Source of the DNA: Chloroflexota bacterium
Lineage (GTDB): Bacteria > Chloroflexota > UBA4733
DNA: 7,405 bases
Reading direction: 5' to 3'
Assembly (NCBI GenBank): GCA_025980355.1
Contig: JAICXR010000159.1
Span: 1 to 7,405 of the forward strand
The notes beneath the pieces are model-generated. The model ran no database searches, had not been told where the DNA came from, and was given only the letters and a program-made list of their open reading frames with translations. Of this stretch, positions 6,056 to 7,405 are shown piece by piece (position 1 is the stretch's first letter; every line of letters begins with the position of its first letter). The position numbers and the translations under genes were made by a program.

Positions 6056-6080
6056 TGTCAAAAAATGTGAGGCGGTGACA
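6056..6080 (+). promoter_or_regulatory. Dyad framing the ribosome binding site of the 6085 gene
   Basis: TGTCA (6056-6060) and TGACA (6076-6080) are inverted copies with 15 bases between them. The Shine-Dalgarno-like GAGGCGG (6069-6075) lies in that loop, ending nine bases before ATG 6085. The dyad could be an operator or a weak RNA hairpin controlling translation. I found no convincing -35/-10 pair upstream. Confidence 0.3.
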
Positions 6081-6084
6081 AGTA

Positions 6085-6420
6085 ATGCGTGCAGCAGACA
6101 TCCAACCTGACCGTGACCCCGCGATTCACCATGCCGCGGCGCAACTCCAAGAGTTAATGCATGCAAAGTATCCAGGAGCGACCTTTGTTGTCGCCGAAGG
6201 CGATGATCCAGAGGGGGTGTATGTTCACGTCACCGCGGACGTCGATGATCTAGCGACCGTTCTGGAGACAGTAGCGGACCAGCTATTCGCGTACCAGGTG
6301 GAACAGGAGCTAGCGATCTACGTGGTTCCACAACGGCCCCTTCATCGCACTCTGTTGAACATTGAAGCGCAGCGGCAGGGCCGTCGGCTCAGCCCTATAC
6401 ACGCCTACAGTTCTCCCTAG
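6085..6420 (+). CDS. Conserved-looking small hypothetical protein
   Basis: This 111-residue acidic, soluble protein has no signal peptide or membrane segment. I do not recognise a named family, though it resembles short uncharacterised proteins I associate with Chloroflexota. The visible pattern is an N-terminal helix (AAAQLQELMHAKYP, about 17-30), a strand (ATFVVAE), the segment DPEGVYVHVTADVDD (about 41-55), a helix (LATVLETVADQLFAYQVEQE) and a final strand IYVVPQRP (about 78-85). This suggests a small alpha/beta fold. The start ATG has GAGGCGG nine bases upstream. Base use differs from its neighbours: two hand-counted lines give about 57% GC, against 73% in an ftsZ line and 67% in a GNAT line. 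Leucine CTA codons also occur (for example 6250-6252). The gene could be recently acquired or weakly expressed. It converges with the GNAT gene. Confidence 0.72.
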   Translation: MRAADIQPDRDPAIHHAAAQLQELMHAKYPGATFVVAEGDDPEGVYVHVTADVDDLATVLETVADQLFAYQVEQELAIYVVPQRPLHRTLLNIEAQRQGRRLSPIHAYSSP

Positions 6421-6476
6421 TTGTGGGGTCATGACGCCGTGGGCGGCGTTGGAAACGTCAGCCAGCCTGTATAGGG
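6393..6476. repeat. CCCTATACA/TGTATAGGG inverted repeat across two converging gene ends
   Basis: CCCTATACA at 6393-6401, inside the last codons of the hypothetical gene, and TGTATAGGG at 6468-6476, inside the last codons of the GNAT gene, are perfect inverted copies of nine bases. A fragment AGTTCTCCCTAG at 6409-6420 also resembles the reverse complement of the right copy and its flank. The arms bracket both stop codons and the hairpin at 6434-6449. Confidence 0.5.
6434..6449. terminator. Hairpin between the converging hypothetical and GNAT genes
   Basis: ACGCCG and CGGCGT pair perfectly around TGGG, with two further wobble pairs possible outside. It sits 13 bases past the stop at 6420 and nine bases past the GNAT stop on the other strand, where a shared terminator would be expected. 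No T run follows in either direction, so it would be a non-canonical terminator. Confidence 0.35.
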
Positions 6477-7015
6477 AACTCCGACCGGAGCACGGCGTAC
6501 ATCGCCACGTCCTCCATCGTCTCGCCTTTGCGCAGGTAGCCGCGCAGGGTCCCCTCATAGCGCATCCCGATCTTCTCCATCACCCGTGAGGAGCCGCGAT
6601 TACGCGGAAAGCAGCCCGCTTCGATCCGGTAGAGCCCGCGCTCGGCAAAGCCGTATGTAACGACGCGGTAGGCCGCCTCCGTGGTGTAGCCCTGGTTCCA
6701 GTACGTGACACCCAGCCAGTAGCCCAAGCCGCCCCGCGGGTGTCGCGCGTGCAAGCCCAGCGAGATTGCTCCGAGCAGCACAGCATCGTCCCGCCGAACG
6801 ATGGCCCAAGTGAGGCCGATTCCCTGTTCCGCCCGCTCCTCGTGGCCGGCAATCCAGGTTTCCGCCATCCCATCCAGGTAGGGGTGCGGCAAGTTGAGCG
6901 TGGTCGCCGCGACCTCGGCGGCACCGGCGAGCCGCTGCACGTTAGTCGCGTCTGCAAGGGCGAAGGGGCGGATGGTCAGCCGTGCCGTGTGAAGCGTTGG
7001 AATGTGCGCACTCAC
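6458..7015 (-). CDS. GNAT acetyltransferase, RimJ/RimL-like
   Basis: The 185-residue protein belongs to the GNAT group that moves an acetyl group from acetyl-CoA to an amine, often a protein N-terminus. It opens with TARLTIRPFALADATNVQRL, the usual N-terminal strand and helix. The acetyl-CoA region is GYWLGVTYWNQGYTTEAAYRVV, and the C-terminal half has RNRGSSRVMEKIGMRYEGTL, the standard Asn-x-x-Ser-x-x-x-x-x-Lys-x-Gly block. In the pyrophosphate loop, NQGYTTEA replaces the common RGxGYATEA. This is tolerated in RimJ-type relatives, which include ribosomal protein modifiers and antibiotic acetylases; the target here is unknown. The start is GTG 7015, with GAGAGGAAG about nine bases upstream. 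It follows the S53 peptidase gene by 57 bases on the same strand and may be read from the same message. Confidence 0.92.
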   Translation of the reverse strand: MSAHIPTLHTARLTIRPFALADATNVQRLAGAAEVAATTLNLPHPYLDGMAETWIAGHEERAEQGIGLTWAIVRRDDAVLLGAISLGLHARHPRGGLGYWLGVTYWNQGYTTEAAYRVVTYGFAERGLYRIEAGCFPRNRGSSRVMEKIGMRYEGTLRGYLRKGETMEDVAMYAVLRSEFPIQAG

Positions 7016-7042
7016 GATGGGTGCTTCCTCTCGGCGGTAGGA

Positions 7043-7072
7043 ACGGCGCGCCCCCGCACGGCTCGCCGCCGT
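7043..7072 (-). terminator. Hairpin right after the S53 peptidase stop codon
   Basis: ACGGCG and CGCCGT form a six-pair stem around an 18-base GC-rich loop, directly after the TAG of the peptidase gene. No T run follows on the minus strand. It may weaken read-through into the GNAT gene or protect the upstream message. Confidence 0.25.
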
Positions 7073-7405
7073 CTAGCGGGCCAGGGCGGCGAGGAAGGCG
7101 CCCGTGGGGGCGCCGAGCCCCGTCACGTCGTCGTAGCCGGCGGTGGTCTTCAGGCTGAGCGTCTGGTTGAAGGTGCGCAGCGAGTACCGTATCCCGGCGC
7201 TGGCGTCCACGGAGTTCGCGTAGTCGGCGCGCACCGTCGCCACCGTCGAGGCGGGGCTGGTCACGTCGTGGAAGGCCGTCGAGCCGGCCAGCGCGTACAG
7301 GGCCGGGTTGACGAACCCGTGCGGACTATCCTTGGCCTGGTCCGCCAGCGCCATGATCCCCGCCAGCAGCGGAGACGCGAGGCTGGTGCCACCGATGCGG
7401 TACTC
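7073..7405 (-). CDS. S53 (sedolisin) serine-carboxyl peptidase, C-terminal part
   Basis: The frame enters from the right edge and ends at TAG 7075-7073, giving 110 residues of the C-terminus. GGTSLASPLLAGIMALADQ is the region of the catalytic serine (eighth visible residue), close to the sedolisin block with GTS followed by small residues. FHDVTS (about 44-49) and GYDDVTGLGAP (about 89-99) match the Asp-containing segments that build the calcium site near the end of S53 enzymes. Members are usually secreted, made with an N-terminal pro-domain and active at low pH. The Glu-Asp part of the active site and any signal peptide lie outside the window. Subtilisins (S8) share the GTS-type serine motif, but the VTGLG ending favours S53. 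Confidence 0.85.
   Translation of the reverse strand, partial: EYRIGGTSLASPLLAGIMALADQAKDSPHGFVNPALYALAGSTAFHDVTSPASTVATVRADYANSVDASAGIRYSLRTFNQTLSLKTTAGYDDVTGLGAPTGAFLAALAR

Noticed and set aside
5760..6084. Known riboswitch (cobalamin, TPP, FMN, glycine, SAM)
   Set aside because: I searched by eye for the conserved core boxes and found none; the downstream gene also has no matching metabolic role.
5795..6166. Possible 123-residue minus-strand protein
   Set aside because: It overlaps both the palindromic element and the start of the better-supported 6085 gene, and has low-complexity composition.
1..7405. CRISPR array, tRNA, rRNA, phage genes or toxin-antitoxin pair
   Set aside because: No regularly spaced direct repeats, no tRNA arm sequences and no matching protein motifs were seen on either strand.

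Overview
The window is GC-rich (a hand count of one ftsZ line gives about 73%) and reads as one ordinary bacterial chromosomal segment. I infer a member of the Chloroflexota, possibly Thermomicrobia-like. The basis is the compact ftsA-ftsZ pair standing apart from mur genes, a sedolisin protease, a DnaQ-type domain that looks like the front of a DinG-like protein, and the general look of the proteins. This placement is from memory of the families and was not checked by any search.

Layout. (1) Positions 1-1695, minus strand: a tightly packed three-gene unit, NUDIX hydrolase -> RdgB/HAM1 nucleotide pyrophosphatase -> DnaQ-like exonuclease (running off the left edge). Each gene overlaps the next, by 16 and 4 bases. 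The unit looks like nucleotide-pool cleaning plus DNA repair. rdgB has no ATG, GTG or TTG at its expected start. (2) Positions 1696-1783: a short divergent promoter region with a TATACT hexamer facing each way. (3) Positions 1784-4115, plus strand: ftsA and ftsZ, 1 base apart, the core of the division ring. FtsZ carries every hallmark motif. FtsA has a degenerate second phosphate loop. (4) Positions 4116-4310: a converging intergenic region with a TGACAA/TTGTCA dyad, a related upstream half-site and a strong GC hairpin. (5) Positions 4311-5585, minus strand: a major facilitator (EntS/macrolide-efflux-like) exporter.

(6) Positions 5586-6084: about 500 bases without a convincing gene but with much inverted-repeat structure. 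It holds three consecutive hairpins (5774-5863) and a 102-base palindromic element whose 22-base arms pair at 21 of 22 positions (5901-6002). A dyad also frames the ribosome binding site of the next gene. (7) Positions 6085-6420, plus strand: a small hypothetical protein of lower GC (about 57% over two hand-counted lines). (8) Positions 6458-7405, minus strand: a RimJ/RimL-like GNAT acetyltransferase preceded by the C-terminal end of an S53 (sedolisin) serine peptidase that runs in from the right edge.

I see no phage, CRISPR, toxin-antitoxin or defence system, no rRNA or tRNA, and no complete insertion sequence. The points most worth a second look are the start of rdgB, the palindromic element and structured region at 5774-6002, and the altered phosphate loop of FtsA.
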